Shown here: positions 47,202 to 57,896 of the stretch, one piece after another | How positions within the stretch are numbered: position 1 is the stretch's first letter | How the letters are laid out: each line of letters starts with the position of its first letter | Source: Bondarzewia mesenterica | Taxonomy: Eukaryota; Basidiomycota; Agaricomycetes; Russulales; Bondarzewiaceae | Reading direction: 5' to 3' | Assembly: GCA_004802705.1 (NCBI GenBank) | Contig: SGPL01000031.1 | Coordinates: 1 to 64,000 of the forward strand | DNA: 64,000 nucleotides | The notes under the pieces: generated by a model | Seen by the model: only the letters and a program-made list of their open reading frames with translations | What the model was told of the DNA's origin: nothing | Database searches by the model: none | Position numbers and translations under genes: made by a program

Positions 47202-50200
47202 ATGGTACACAATATCGAGGCTACCGTAATAGATCTCACTCTGGACGATGACGACGACGCCAACGAAGCTACAGGGAGTACCAACGAAATCAATGTCATC
47301 TCCTCCGATGACGAGAAATCTGGTCTCATCAAACGCCGGCGTAGGATATCATCTTTCCGAACATCTTCGACACCTGCACGCCCGTCCCGCACTGGTCTGA
47401 CCACCTCCACATTGCTAAACCCCCCTCCTCGGTCTACGGTCTCGAGCAAACAGAAGAAGGAGCCTTCTGTAGCATCTTGTAAGTCAGGCATTGCCTTATA
47501 TCAATCTATGTTTCCGGACTCATTTCTTAGCGCTCGACAGCGTCTCGATCTTTGCTTGAACATGTGGATGCCGCATTGAAGCGCAAGCGCAAACACCCAG
47601 GACATGGCCAATCTCTTCCCTCACCAAAGGGCCCGAAGAATGGTCAGAACCAGGTATCTTTAACCCGGTCCGACAAGAAGCGACCTCATGAGATCATAAA
47701 CCTATGTGATGATGAGGAGGAGGAGGAGGAGGTAATGGTGGTCGAGCCACAAGTAAATCAGTCACTTTTCGTGCAAGTGTCAAAACTGAAATCCTCTACA
47801 GCCTAAAAGACAAAAGGTGGAAGAGCCACCCAGCGACGATGACGATTACGATACATGTCATCCGGGTTTCGATTACTATAATAATCCAAACGTTAGTACC
47901 CATGATATCTCGCGCCTCTCCTGGCTCCGCATCTCATTGCAGCTTTCTATGTATAGTGGCTACCATCTACAGAGCCGTTATGGGTTGTACCGGATCCCTC
48001 CCATTTTCTAACATTGTCTATGTCTCACCCATCGATGTCTCATACTGCTCCGCGCCCACCACCCAAGAAACTTGAAGGTGATCTTGTCGAAAAACCATTT
48101 ACGTGGAGTCCACGGACATTGAAAGGAAAGTGGATATGGGACGCGGTAAGTGCAAGTGGCGTAAATAGTAAACAGTCAAATCTTAATTACTTGTTGACAC
48201 TAGCTGTCGACTCCTCGATTTTGCAATCCTCATCCCTATCGACCCCCGCAGCTGCGAGACCAACGATCTTACAGTAAGCGGCCGCACATAGCAGGCAGTT
48301 CACGGGCCTCCTTGTTTCAAAGTGACCTTCAGCTCTGTGTATCATTCAGGCAAGCTGGCGGACGTAAGTACTCTTCCTCTGCCGATTATCCTAACCCCTT
48401 CGACGTCTCTTGACTTATCGACTTAAAATGCGATAGCCATCAGCGCAATATCTCAGACATCTGGTGTTGTCGCAATAGCGAGCCATACCGTGGGAGGTCA
48501 CCGGGAAGATGAAGATGATCCTGATCGTATGTTACTTTCACCTGAGTCCCTGATCGTGACGATCCTCATTTCTCTTCAAATTTCACGAGCAGCACCACCA
48601 ATTGAAGCGCAAAATCGTGAGGGCAATTTACAGATTTATCGTAATGGCTCTAGTGAGTTTATTTCAGACTTGGGACAAATTTTTTCCTCATGGGCGCGAA
48701 GGCCGTATTCTGCATGGACATGACGGTCCTGTGCGGCGAAATCGGGATGACCAAGGTACCGCTTTTCGATCTAACTCCACGACCTGATACTAATTGAACT
48801 GGTAGCCGTCACCCATCATAAATACTACACCGTCAATGATGTCCAATTTGATCCGCGACAGTACGCACATTCTTTTGCTAATTGGGAACACTATCAACGC
48901 AGTGAGCAGAAACATGTGTATGGCATCATCTGGGAACGATTGTATCGTTCGCTTTTGGGAAATTGCAGAGGATGTTACTTCCACCGTTCAGAGTAAGGCT
49001 TCTTCCGGAGTTGTGCATTTTGCAAGTTTGATCATTCTTCTTCTTACGTATCAGTCCAGTACAAGGACGTTGCCTACGATCTCCACTACCATCCTGACGA
49101 GCCGATTCTTGCTGTGACATGTCGAGACGGGTATGCATTCTCCTTCCGCTAGGTTTCCTCCTACACCACTCACACCCACCAGCTGTATTCACCTCCATCG
49201 GAACCCAGGCCGACATTCCACAGATTCTCTTCTGCATGTCACGCCTCCGAGTGAGAGTCATTCCACAGGCGCTATGATCTGGGGGCGCGAGTGTACAAGT
49301 CACATATTGTTCGCATCTTCCGAGCCGAGAGAGGAATGGGACGTCACCGGGTACCATAAAGCTTTTGATTACGGGCATCAGAAGCTGCTGTATGAGTTTG
49401 ATGCTAAGGAAGGCGGGGATGCGATGGCCCTTGATCCCAAAGGTCGAGCAATTCAAGCTGGAGGCCTCTCTTCACATGCGCATAAGCTCATCCATTGTCA
49501 TAATCAACCAGGAGAAAAGCTGGCGCTGTTCACGCTCGGGCCCGGCTCCTCGAACCTCATGCGACTGTACGACGTGCGCTCGAAGAACGCGCGCCGCCCG
49601 GTATACAAGGCGTCGCTCGAGCCGTTCATGTTCCGGGCGGATGCTCAGGTTGATGGTGAGGTCTCAGTGGCATCGTTTAGCCCGGACGGGACACTGCTGT
49701 TCATCGCGCGGAACGACAATCAGGTGCACGTGTACGACCCGCGGTACCTTGGCCGCGGGCCGCTGCATCAGTACGTGCATTGGGGAAAGGAGCGATGCGT
49801 AGGTGCGAATCGATTTGGGGTCACCCAAGCGAAGTGGGTGCAGGGATGGGGCGGGGTCGGGCTCGGAATTGTCAGTGGTGGGATGGACGGTCAGTTGATC
49901 TTTTTTCACCTGTCCTTCTGAAGCATTCCGTGCTCATACAGCCTTCTTTGCTTGATCTGCGTGCACATGGTCACAAGGCTGCGTCCGGCTTTGGGACGTC
50001 CGGCAGTCGAGCGATGATATCCGGAACGGCGAGGTGGTCGTGCAGACGGATTACGACATCAGTGATTTCAGCCTCGGAGACATCTATAATAATGAGAAGC
50101 CTCTTGTCATGTGAGTATTCTCAAGGTCCATTTTCCCCGTATGGTCCTTTGCTAATGCCAAGCCCTTTTGCACTCGGTTGATAGAGGGGACAGCGGCGCA

Positions 50201-50251
50201 GGGGTGTATATTTACGATCGGACGGGGAGGATGGAGAATATGATTCCTTGA
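47202..50251 (+). CDS. WD40-repeat protein with acidic/basic N-terminus
   Basis: Probable nuclear WD40 scaffold of about 700 residues in at least ten exons. The N-terminus has a SUMO-interaction-like acidic strip (ATVIDLTLDDDDDANEATGS and INVISSDDEK), another further on (HEIINLCDDEEEEEEV), and basic patches. The propeller part includes KYYTVNDVQFDPRQ (48815-48855), NDCIVRFWEIAEDVTST, YKDVAYDLHYHPDEPILAVT, LYDVRSKNARRPVYKASLE, ASFSPDGTLLFIARNDNQVH and CVRLWDVRQSSDDIRNGEVV. It ends GAGVYIYDRTGRMENMIP after an intron at 50111-50184. The first exons match only if one T is dropped at 47551-47553 and one at 48680-48685. The stretch 47900-48020 could not be resolved into exons. I do not recognise a specific orthologue. 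Confidence 0.68.
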
Positions 50252-50464
50252 GGGATACCTCTTTCCAGTAATTGAAACTCGAGTTATTTTAGACTTTTTT
50301 TTTTTTTGCTTTGGATGCCGCTTTGGAATCTGCTTGTTGTAGAATACAAATACAAATACATACAGCGTGATATATACAGTATCATATAAGAGCCTGTGTC
50401 GGAGGCGCTGTACAAACTATCACCAGAACTGACGTCGTTTTGCCCTTCACGGGTGCTGCTTCGA

Positions 50465-51623
50465 TCACTGGTGCTCGACAACCACCTTCAACGCCTTGTT
50501 CTCTGCAGCGGCGCTGAATGCCTGATATGCCTTGGCCATGTCGGCGAACTTGAAGGTGTGGGTGGTGAGAGCCTGGGCGTCCAGTCTCCCTGATACGAGG
50601 AGTTGGATGAGCGTGGGCGCAGTGATCGTGTCGACCAGGCGGGTGGTGATGGCTGAGCGAAGATCATCAGTATCATCGACTTTGAAAAATCGGCAGAGAC
50701 AGCTTACAGATGTTACGATCCCACAAATTCTCCATATGCAGATCCACTTTGGTTCCGTGCACGCCGATGTTCGCAATCGTCCCTCCCGGCGCTATGAGCT
50801 CCTGGCAGAGTTCGAACGTCTTGGGCATGCCAACAGCTTCTATCGCAGTGTCCACGCCCCGCCCCCCTGTGATTTCCATCACCTGCTTCACCGCGTCGGG
50901 GCCAGACTGGACAGTATGCGTCGCACCAAAGCGCTTGGATACCTCGAGACGGTTGGGATCAAGGTCGATCGCGATGACTTTTGAGGGTGAGTAAAGCCCC
51001 GCGGAGAGCATGGCGGAGAGGCCGATGGGACCAGAGCCGACGACGGCGACGGTGCTGCCAGGGCGGACTTTGCCGTTGAGCACACCGCACTCGTACCCGG
51101 TCGGGAGGATGTCGCTGATCATGAGCAGCGCGCGCTCGTCGATGGGGGGGCGTGGTCACGGGCACGCGATGTAAACTCGCGTCGGCGTGCGGGATACGCA
51201 CAAAGTCTGCCTGTGTGCCGTCGATGGTGTTGCCGAGGATCCAACCGCCCGACGTGCAGTGACTCGGCATGCCGCGTCTGCAGTACTCGCAAGTCGCGCA
51301 GGACGTGACGCAGGAGATGATGACCCGGTCGCCGGGCGTGAAAGCGCGCACGCCAGATCCGACGGACTCTACGATGCCGAGGCCTTCATGTCCGAGGATG
51401 AGGCCTGGAGCGGCGGTGGCGACGTCACCTTTGAGGATGTGGAGATCCGTACCTGCATAAGAGACGTTTTAGGAAAGGGCGGCAAAGCAGAGAGGGAAGC
51501 GCGCGCACCGCAAATAGTGGACTTGGTGAGCTTAATGACAGCATCTGTAGGTTCCTTGACCTCGGGCTTGGGCCTGTCTTCGAGGGCATACTTTTGGGGG
51601 CCGTTATAAACCAATGCCTTCAT
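50465..51623 (-). CDS. Zinc-dependent alcohol dehydrogenase (MDR)
   Basis: NAD(P)-linked zinc alcohol dehydrogenase of 348 residues. Exons are 51623-51509, 51452-50708 and 50652-50465. The sequence runs MKALVYNGPQKYALEDRPKP, then ICGTDLHILKGDV (catalytic-zinc Cys), GLILGHEGLGIVESVG (His-Glu) and the structural zinc site SCATCEYCRRGMPSHC. The Rossmann motif VAVVGSGPIGLSAMLSAG and the cofactor stretch VIAIDLDPNRLEVSKRFGAT follow, and the C-terminus is ALKVVVEHQ. Phases agree once one base is removed from the 7-G run at 51144-51150, restoring VPVTTPPIDERALLMISDI. The predicted length is then the family norm. It converges with the WD40 gene. The substrate (primary, secondary or aryl alcohol) cannot be told. 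Confidence 0.9.
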
Positions 51624-52397
51624 TGTCGATAGACTTCTGCGCGCGCCTGTCAACTGCGGGAATGATAGATGTCAGTATCGTATGAGATATCGGAACATCA
51701 GAGGCTATGTAAAGTACGTACGATGGCTCGAGTTGCCTGACTCCTGAGAGCAGATGAAAGTGCAGACGATAGGGGTGTGAGACCGACTGAGGGTAACCTA
51801 TGGGCGCTATCGGTGAATTCAGCTGGCTCTGGGAGGGGCCGTGGAAGGAGAGCTCACATTCTAAAAAGATTAGAGGCCGACTTTTTATAGTATCAACTTC
51901 GAGATTAACTGGGTCGTATTCTTAGTCCCCACGGGCCAGGGATACTATTTAAAGGAAACCCGTTCCATCCCCACTGTGCGTTCCGGCACTCTCCACAACA
52001 AATGCGTCACCGTTCTAGAGTCTTGAAAGTCTCGAGGGGGCTAGTCTCAAACACAGACCTCAGCAATTCTCAGCAGGGCCTCATTATTCTCACCCACTCG
52101 TATCCCGAACTTGAGGAAGCTCGGTGCAGCCTGGCGCTTGGATTGGCTACGGGTGGAGCATCTCCTGTGCCTATTCTATAGCTCCTTGTCCACCTGTTTC
52201 CTGGATCATGGGAACAAGTTTCGCCCGGCGTTATGGGACGTGTGTCAAAAGATCCGGATGTGAATATTGGACAATCAATCGTATTGGCTGATATACTCGA
52301 GAACATGTCGCCCCTCTGCGTGTAGATATATCACAGAATTCCCTTGCGAACGAGAAATCGAGTCGGGAGGCTGGAAAGAAAGGGGAACGCATGATGT

Positions 52398-52465
52398 TGG
52401 CTATACTTTGACCTCTGCGAGCCACATGACGATGCCGTCGACTCGAGAGGCTTCGATAGAGCCGT
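52398..52465 (+). repeat. Direct repeat, copy 1
   Basis: The segment shares TTGACCTC flanked by GGCTATACT, and the perfect block GAGGCTTCGATAGAGCCG, with a second copy about 0.6 kb downstream. The spacing between the two shared blocks is about the same in both. On the minus strand copy 1 has a short open piece (GSIEASRVDGIVMWLAEVKV), so this may be a scrap of an exon that was duplicated. Confidence 0.55.
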
Positions 52466-52999
52466 GCGGGGGAAACAGGGAGGAGATGGATGATAGGTAG
52501 AATCCGGCGATTCTGTACAGTCGGGGCCGCGTGCCCAATAGTATGAGGTGGCGGACGGAGACGGCTGTGTTCGAATTCCGAGGAGTCATCAACGCCCCCA
52601 ATACGTGCCCGCCGCCTTGGGACAGCCGTGCTCACTGCGAAGTCGAGACTTGGTTGACTGGCGTCATTGGACTCATGCTGAGAGAAGAGAAGCGCGGGTT
52701 CTTTTCATTCAGTAGGAAACTGTGTCACGATGCACCGTGCCGTTGGGTACGCGTGGGACCACGGGTGGCTCAAAGACAATTGGCTATTCGTCAAAATGGT
52801 ACAGGAAAGCTGTATATCTGAGCGTGCAGAGTTAGCAAGGTCTCAATAGTGCAGAGACGATTCAAGTTTACCGAGCGTACATATCACGACCACGAAGGAC
52901 GGGTAGGCATGTGCCCCTACCGCTTAACAATTGATAGCAATCTCGCGGGAGTTTAAGGACTCAAGAGAGAACAGCAAAGGGGAGAAGGTACTTCAATGT

Positions 53000-53063
53000 A
53001 GGCTACACTTTGACCTCCAAGGACCATTGCACGAAGCGGTCCAGGAGGCTTCGATAGAGCCGA
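53000..53063 (+). repeat. Direct repeat, copy 2
   Basis: Second copy of the segment at 52398-52465, with GGCTACACTTTGACCTCC and GAGGCTTCGATAGAGCCG. The middle has diverged. Coding potential on the minus strand is lost after GSIEAS. Confidence 0.55.
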
Positions 53064-53251
53064 TGAGCAAGCGAACGTGCTGGAAACGTTGGTTCACGTG
53101 GATAGCTCAATTTGTAAATGTGAAACAGATGATGGGTATCTTGCGGCTCGAGTACATGTTTGATATGAGTACAGCGTATGGTAGGTGACTGGTGATCAGT
53201 TGATCAGAAACCTGGAGACGAGGGTCAGCGTAGGGTCAGCGAAGAAGTGGG

Positions 53252-53844
53252 CTACGTACAGCAATCGCAGTCAAATGGACAAAGCGGAGTATCTGTGATC
53301 GAGGGTTCATGGGAAAGGAATGGAAAGAGAAGGGGGGAGCAAATACCTCCGCCTTCGTCCTTTATTCCAAGTTCGTCTTCCTTGTAGATCGCAAACCCTT
53401 CCTCCGTCTTTCGTCCTACCATAAAAGTGATCAGAAAACGTGTTGTCTGGAGTATGAGAGGATGATGACTTACGAGGCCCGCTTCCACGCGAATCCTTGA
53501 ATCGCGCCTGATCCTCCTTGTGTTTTTTTGCTTTGATTGGGGGCGCAGTCGCAGCTGCCTTGTCCATCTTTGGACGCTTCGCGGTCGGGATCTCTGCGCT
53601 GGCAATCTGGGATGAAGGGTCGAAGACGGTCTCGGGTTGGGGGCATTTCGACGACGACGACGCGTCTGACTTTATCTCCGCGGGGGCTGGCTCATCCCGC
53701 TTTCGTTTCTTTCCCTTTCCCTTTTTCTTGGTCCTTTTAAAAGGGGGGTCAGTGGGAGTGGTAGAGGATGATGCGATGGGCTGGGCAAGTTTGGATTTGC
53801 CCTTTGAAGTGGAAAAAAATTTCGTCTATTTCTGAGATGGGCAT
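53252..53844 (-). CDS. DUF1764 family protein
   Basis: Small conserved eukaryotic protein of 159 residues, function unknown. Exons are 53844-53474, 53415-53347 and 53292-53252. The N-terminus MPISEIDEIF is followed by a Lys/Arg-rich nuclear-signal region (KRTKKKGKGKKRKRDEP) and a Ser/Pro linker. The conserved family tail is ARFKDSRGSGPR then RKTEEGFAIYKEDELGI, and DTPLCPFDCDCC. Phases agree if one base of the 7-A run at 53813-53819 is removed, giving EIFSTSKGKSKL. The protein ends CDCCT where relatives end CDCCF. It is divergent from the SWI1-type gene across 336 bp. Confidence 0.85.
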
Positions 53845-54180
53845 GGGGGGACGAGCGGTGAAAAAAAAAGGAGGGGTCACGGTCCTGTCACTGTATATGT
53901 CACACTGACAGGGGAAGTCACGAGATCATGGCGGGTTCAACAGAGCGATGGGATGAATATTTCGAATGGAGAAATACCGAAAAAATGCACGACGGATGAC
54001 CGTCGTCGGTGTTGGAGTGGTTGTAGAAAATATCGAGCGAGAGTGAGCAACTCGACAAGAGTTGCCTGATTTGAAGGGGTTGAGAAATGCCGAGCCACCC
54101 GGGTGTTGTAAGCGAACGACAAGCAGCGAGGACGGAGAACGGCAGTCGAATAGGGCCCGCAAGGAGGATATTATTATTTC
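53845..54180. promoter_or_regulatory. Divergent promoter of DUF1764 and SWI1-type genes
   Basis: 336 bp between opposing start codons. It includes a short A-run at 53860-53868. No specific element was identified. Confidence 0.45.
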
Positions 54181-57100
54181 ATGTCGCTACAGTAAGTCGC
54201 CCGTCTCTGTCCCTCTCTTTCCTCCTCTCCTTATCCTTCTCCTTCACCAGCCCTCAGCAGCAGCAAAATGCCCGTTCCCTTCAGCAACAGCAGTCATCAA
54301 CCCCCTTCTCCCTCGCTCCCCCCCAGTCCCCCACATCGGCTTTGACGGGCAATCCGGACCCGTCGTCGTTCTTTAACTTGGATGCCTCCGCGGCGGCCAA
54401 GCAGATGGCTGCGTTGAATGCAGCAGGACTCGCCAGAATGGCGCAAATCAGCCGGGCGCCAACTTCTACCTCCGTTAGCTCTGGCGGAACTTCGGGTGCA
54501 CTGCTCGGCGGAATGTCCATCCACCATCAGCAGCAGCAACAACAACAGTCCCCTCCTTCGGCTGCTCCTGGTCACGATCCCCTACTCGCTTTCCCACAAA
54601 CGAACCGCCACTCTTTTCAGGCACAACAGGCCCTCTCCAATTCCATACCCCATCATCAGGTCCATGTCAATTCCCCTTCCCATTTCAACCCCCAGTCCTC
54701 AGACCAGCTCATGTCAATGTCAAATCAAGTCCCCCGTCCCCAACAAGCAATCCATCTTCAGGCCTATAGGCAGAAGCAGCGTCAGTTCCTCTCCAGTCTC
54801 GCCGCCTTGCATGCCTCCCGTAACACACCCCTCCCTCCGACGCTCACCGGAGTCCCCACACCGACGTTCGACCCTCAGAACAATCACTGGAGCCAGATCG
54901 AGCCGTCGGCCACCGAATTAGGCTGTATCCGGCTGGCCGGCAAGGATGTCGATCTCTTCAAACTTTGGACTACCGTCTACCCCGCTGGCGGAGGGGTCAA
55001 AGTGAGTCCACGATTATCTCTCCTCCTATGTCTCTTACCAATACCATCCCATCAGCTCACCCGACAAGGTCTCTGGAGCTCTGTTCTCCCCCATCTAGAC
55101 CTTCCGGAGTTCATCCCTCAAGCGAACGCCCCGCAGTCCGTCGCTGATATCTTGGCCCAAATATACATGGCGATCATGTTTCCGTTCGAGGAAGTGTATC
55201 GCAGGGGCACGCGGGATCGCGAGCAGCAACAGCGCGCCATTTTGGCAGCGAACGCTCAAGGTGGTCTCAACCCCCAACATCCTGCCTTTGCGGGGATGCA
55301 ACAACAGCGCGTGAACTCGCAGGCCATGATGGCGGCCGCTATGTCTCATGGTGGCGGTATTGGTAGTGCACAGTTGGGTCAAGTGGGTCAGGGCATGCAA
55401 GCATCGCCCCAGTCGATTAGACAGTCATCCGGCCCTAGCATGAATTTGACGCCTCAGCAAACATTGGGTTCATTGCCATCTGTCGATTCTATTCCGGGCG
55501 TTGCTACTGGCTTGTCGCAGCAATTCACAGGCTCCGCAACGGGTGCAACATTTCCGATGGGTCCGCAGAGCCAAGTGCTAGACGGTAACATTCCATTCGA
55601 CACGGACTTCGAGAACAGGAAGCGGAAGGTGGAAGCGGAAGAGGACTCGAAAAGAACACGTCAGAAAACTAGTGAGTTGTTCAACCACGTCATTTCATAT
55701 TTCCTTTGTCCTTATCTAGATCGGGGGATCCTTTCTCAGCGGAGCCACCAGATTCCATTACGGTAAGCCTTGACTTTTTTAATGCGTTGCATGCGTTTGT
55801 TGCAGAAGAAGCTCATGCGTTCGCCGTCCATATCTGTCAGTCAACTCTCGACCGGAGTTCGATTCCGCCGAGTTCAGGCGCCGCGGGGGGACTGCAAGCG
55901 CCCGCAACGATGCAGACTCAACGATCACCCTCCGCCGCGGGAGGCCAGCCGCAGCGGCGCAAGATCGAGTACGTGCCGTTGTCGCGCGAGGTTAACACGT
56001 CGGGGGGTAGAGACGTTCGCACGATTGCAGAGGAGCAGGCACGCACGAAAGTGAGGCAGCCACTGAGGGACGTCGGCGATTGGGGGAACATCGACATCGA
56101 TGCGCTCACGATGAGCGTGCGGTCTAGGATTGCTACGGAGTTGAGTTATGCCCTCACGACGTTCACTCTACTCTCGATCATGCGTGGGCAAACCGGTTCG
56201 GGCTTTCCTATCGCGAACTGCCCAGAGCTGATGGACGAAGTCTTGGATCTGGTCGTGGAAGTTGGGCTCGACGGAGAGGAAGAGGGGGGCGAAGTTGTCG
56301 ACGAGGAGGAAAAGATCACGACGCATGTGGAGCTGGTGAGCAGGGTGGAAGAGGAAGGCAATCGACCGTTTGCTGCCTTGGAACAAAAGCAGGGTAAGAA
56401 ACCGATTCAGTTGGGTCATAAGCAGCGGCCAGGGGCTATCATTCTGACGGTCACGAACATCATCCGAAATCTATCGATCGTGCCGGATAATCACGAATTC
56501 TTGGCAAAGCAGGAAAGGCTGCTGCCCATCGTCCTGCGATTGTGTGGTGTACGTCGGCTGAAAAATGGGGAGCTGCAGGCAGTCTCTCCAGCACTTTCGC
56601 TAGGCGATTTGGTCTCTGTGCGTAGGGATACCCTGTACACTCTTGTCAACCTCGCTCCCCTTACCAGCCTCGCTCCCTCCCTATCCGCGACTCCATCCCA
56701 AACATCTATGCGTCTGGCGAAGCGGACTTTCTCCCTCGTTTCGTCTTATCTCGTCGACCCTTCAGACACGGTCTCGCCATTGGCTCTACTCATGCAGTCG
56801 GGCCTGCCTCTGAACAACAATCCTGGCATCAAACCTCCGCCACTCATTGACGCAGCGCTTGAGGTTTTCACTCGCCTGGGCCAGCCCGATGCGAATCGAC
56901 GCGTGATCTCGAAAGCTGTTCCGTTGGCGTGGCAGCGTCGACTCTTCGAAGCCTTGGTCCACCGCCTGCCCATCGCAGACAGCGACTTCCAGGTCGTAGC
57001 GCGGGATACATGGCTGAGCTACATAGACAAGGTCATCATGGGGATCTACGCGCTCGCGTTCCTCGCGTCACCGGAGCTGAAGCGGCAGCTCAAGAAGGAC

Positions 57101-57443
57101 CGCAACCTCGGCTTCGCGCGCGTGATGCTCCGCCTGGTGAAGAAGTTTATCGTCGCCGTTCCCGATTCGCTCAGACCATACTGGCGCATGTCAGCCCATC
57201 GCGCGACGGAGGCGATGAAGGTGCTGGACGACGGTGAGGACGCGTTTGATACGACGCAGAGCACCGGGGGGGCCGGTGCTTTCGTTCGGTGTTGGGTACG
57301 GGGAGGTCGGGGAAGATCGCGTAGAGACGGGGATGGGAATGCTGGGTGGTTTCCAGGAGGACGTGCTGTTTGATGTTATGATGGTGAAGGATATGGAGGT
57401 GGATATGTTCAAGGGGTTGGACAGTCTCTCGCGGGTTGGATAG
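54181..57443 (+). CDS. SWI1: SWI1-type ARID subunit of SWI/SNF
   Basis: Large nuclear subunit of the SWI/SNF chromatin remodeller, about 990 residues. The first coding exon is 11 bases (54181-54191, MSL plus two bases). An intron (54192-54250) leads into HPQQQQNARSLQQQQSS. The N-terminal third is Gln/Ser/Pro-rich. The ARID domain (about residues 200-310) has HLQAYRQKQRQFLSSLAALH, VDLFKLWTTVYPAGGGVK, an intron at 55001-55054, then LTRQGLWSSVLPHLDLPEF. After linker exons near 55675-55890 (exact borders uncertain) comes RRKIEYVPLSREV, as in fungal SWI1. The armadillo-like C-terminal half follows (PGAIILTVTNIIRNLSIVPD, ERLLPIVLRLCGV, FSLVSSYLVDP). One G of the 7-G run at 57266-57272 must be dropped to reach the terminal FQEDVLFDVMMVKDMEVDM and the stop at 57441-57443. 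Confidence 0.85.
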
Positions 57444-57896
57444 GCGTCCGTGTGTTTTATTTGAAGGAGACGGACATGGATGTTGTTGGTTAGGAGTCGT
57501 GTATAATTTTTATTTAATCCTCTTCTGTGCTCTCTGTTACTTCATCTTTATTCAGGGTTTCTTTTGGATGTTTTCGTTGTACTTGCAAGTTGCGATTTAT
57601 TGGAAGATTTTAACTACGGGGTCAATGCGGGGTGGTGACCTTTGTAGGATGACTAAGTGTCGGTCCAAGATTGGCAAGTGTGCCCCGGAGCGTCTGCTGT
57701 GAAGATTGAAACGTTCCTTCTCACCAACTTGCATCGCCATTCTTCATCCCAATCACCATTCCGACACAGCATTTTTCCCGTACTGACTTGTAATTTTCTA
57801 ACGCCCGCTTACATTCAAATCAGGAGCAGCCAAAGCGCCCGAGCCGGCTATATCTGCTTCCTTCGTTAATCATTCGCCTTCATCATCTCATGCGCA
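57444..57896. other. Intergenic region between SWI1-type and arrestin-like genes
   Basis: About 450 bp on the same strand side of both genes. It is T-rich at 57500-57600, consistent with a 3' untranslated region, and pyrimidine-rich before 57897, consistent with a promoter. Confidence 0.45.

Larger units (their letters stand above)
51624..53251. other. Intergenic, with a local duplicated segment
   Basis: About 1.63 kb upstream of the zinc ADH and downstream of the DUF1764 gene (both minus). The only structure seen is a pair of related segments described separately. Frames are short and without motifs. Confidence 0.45.
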
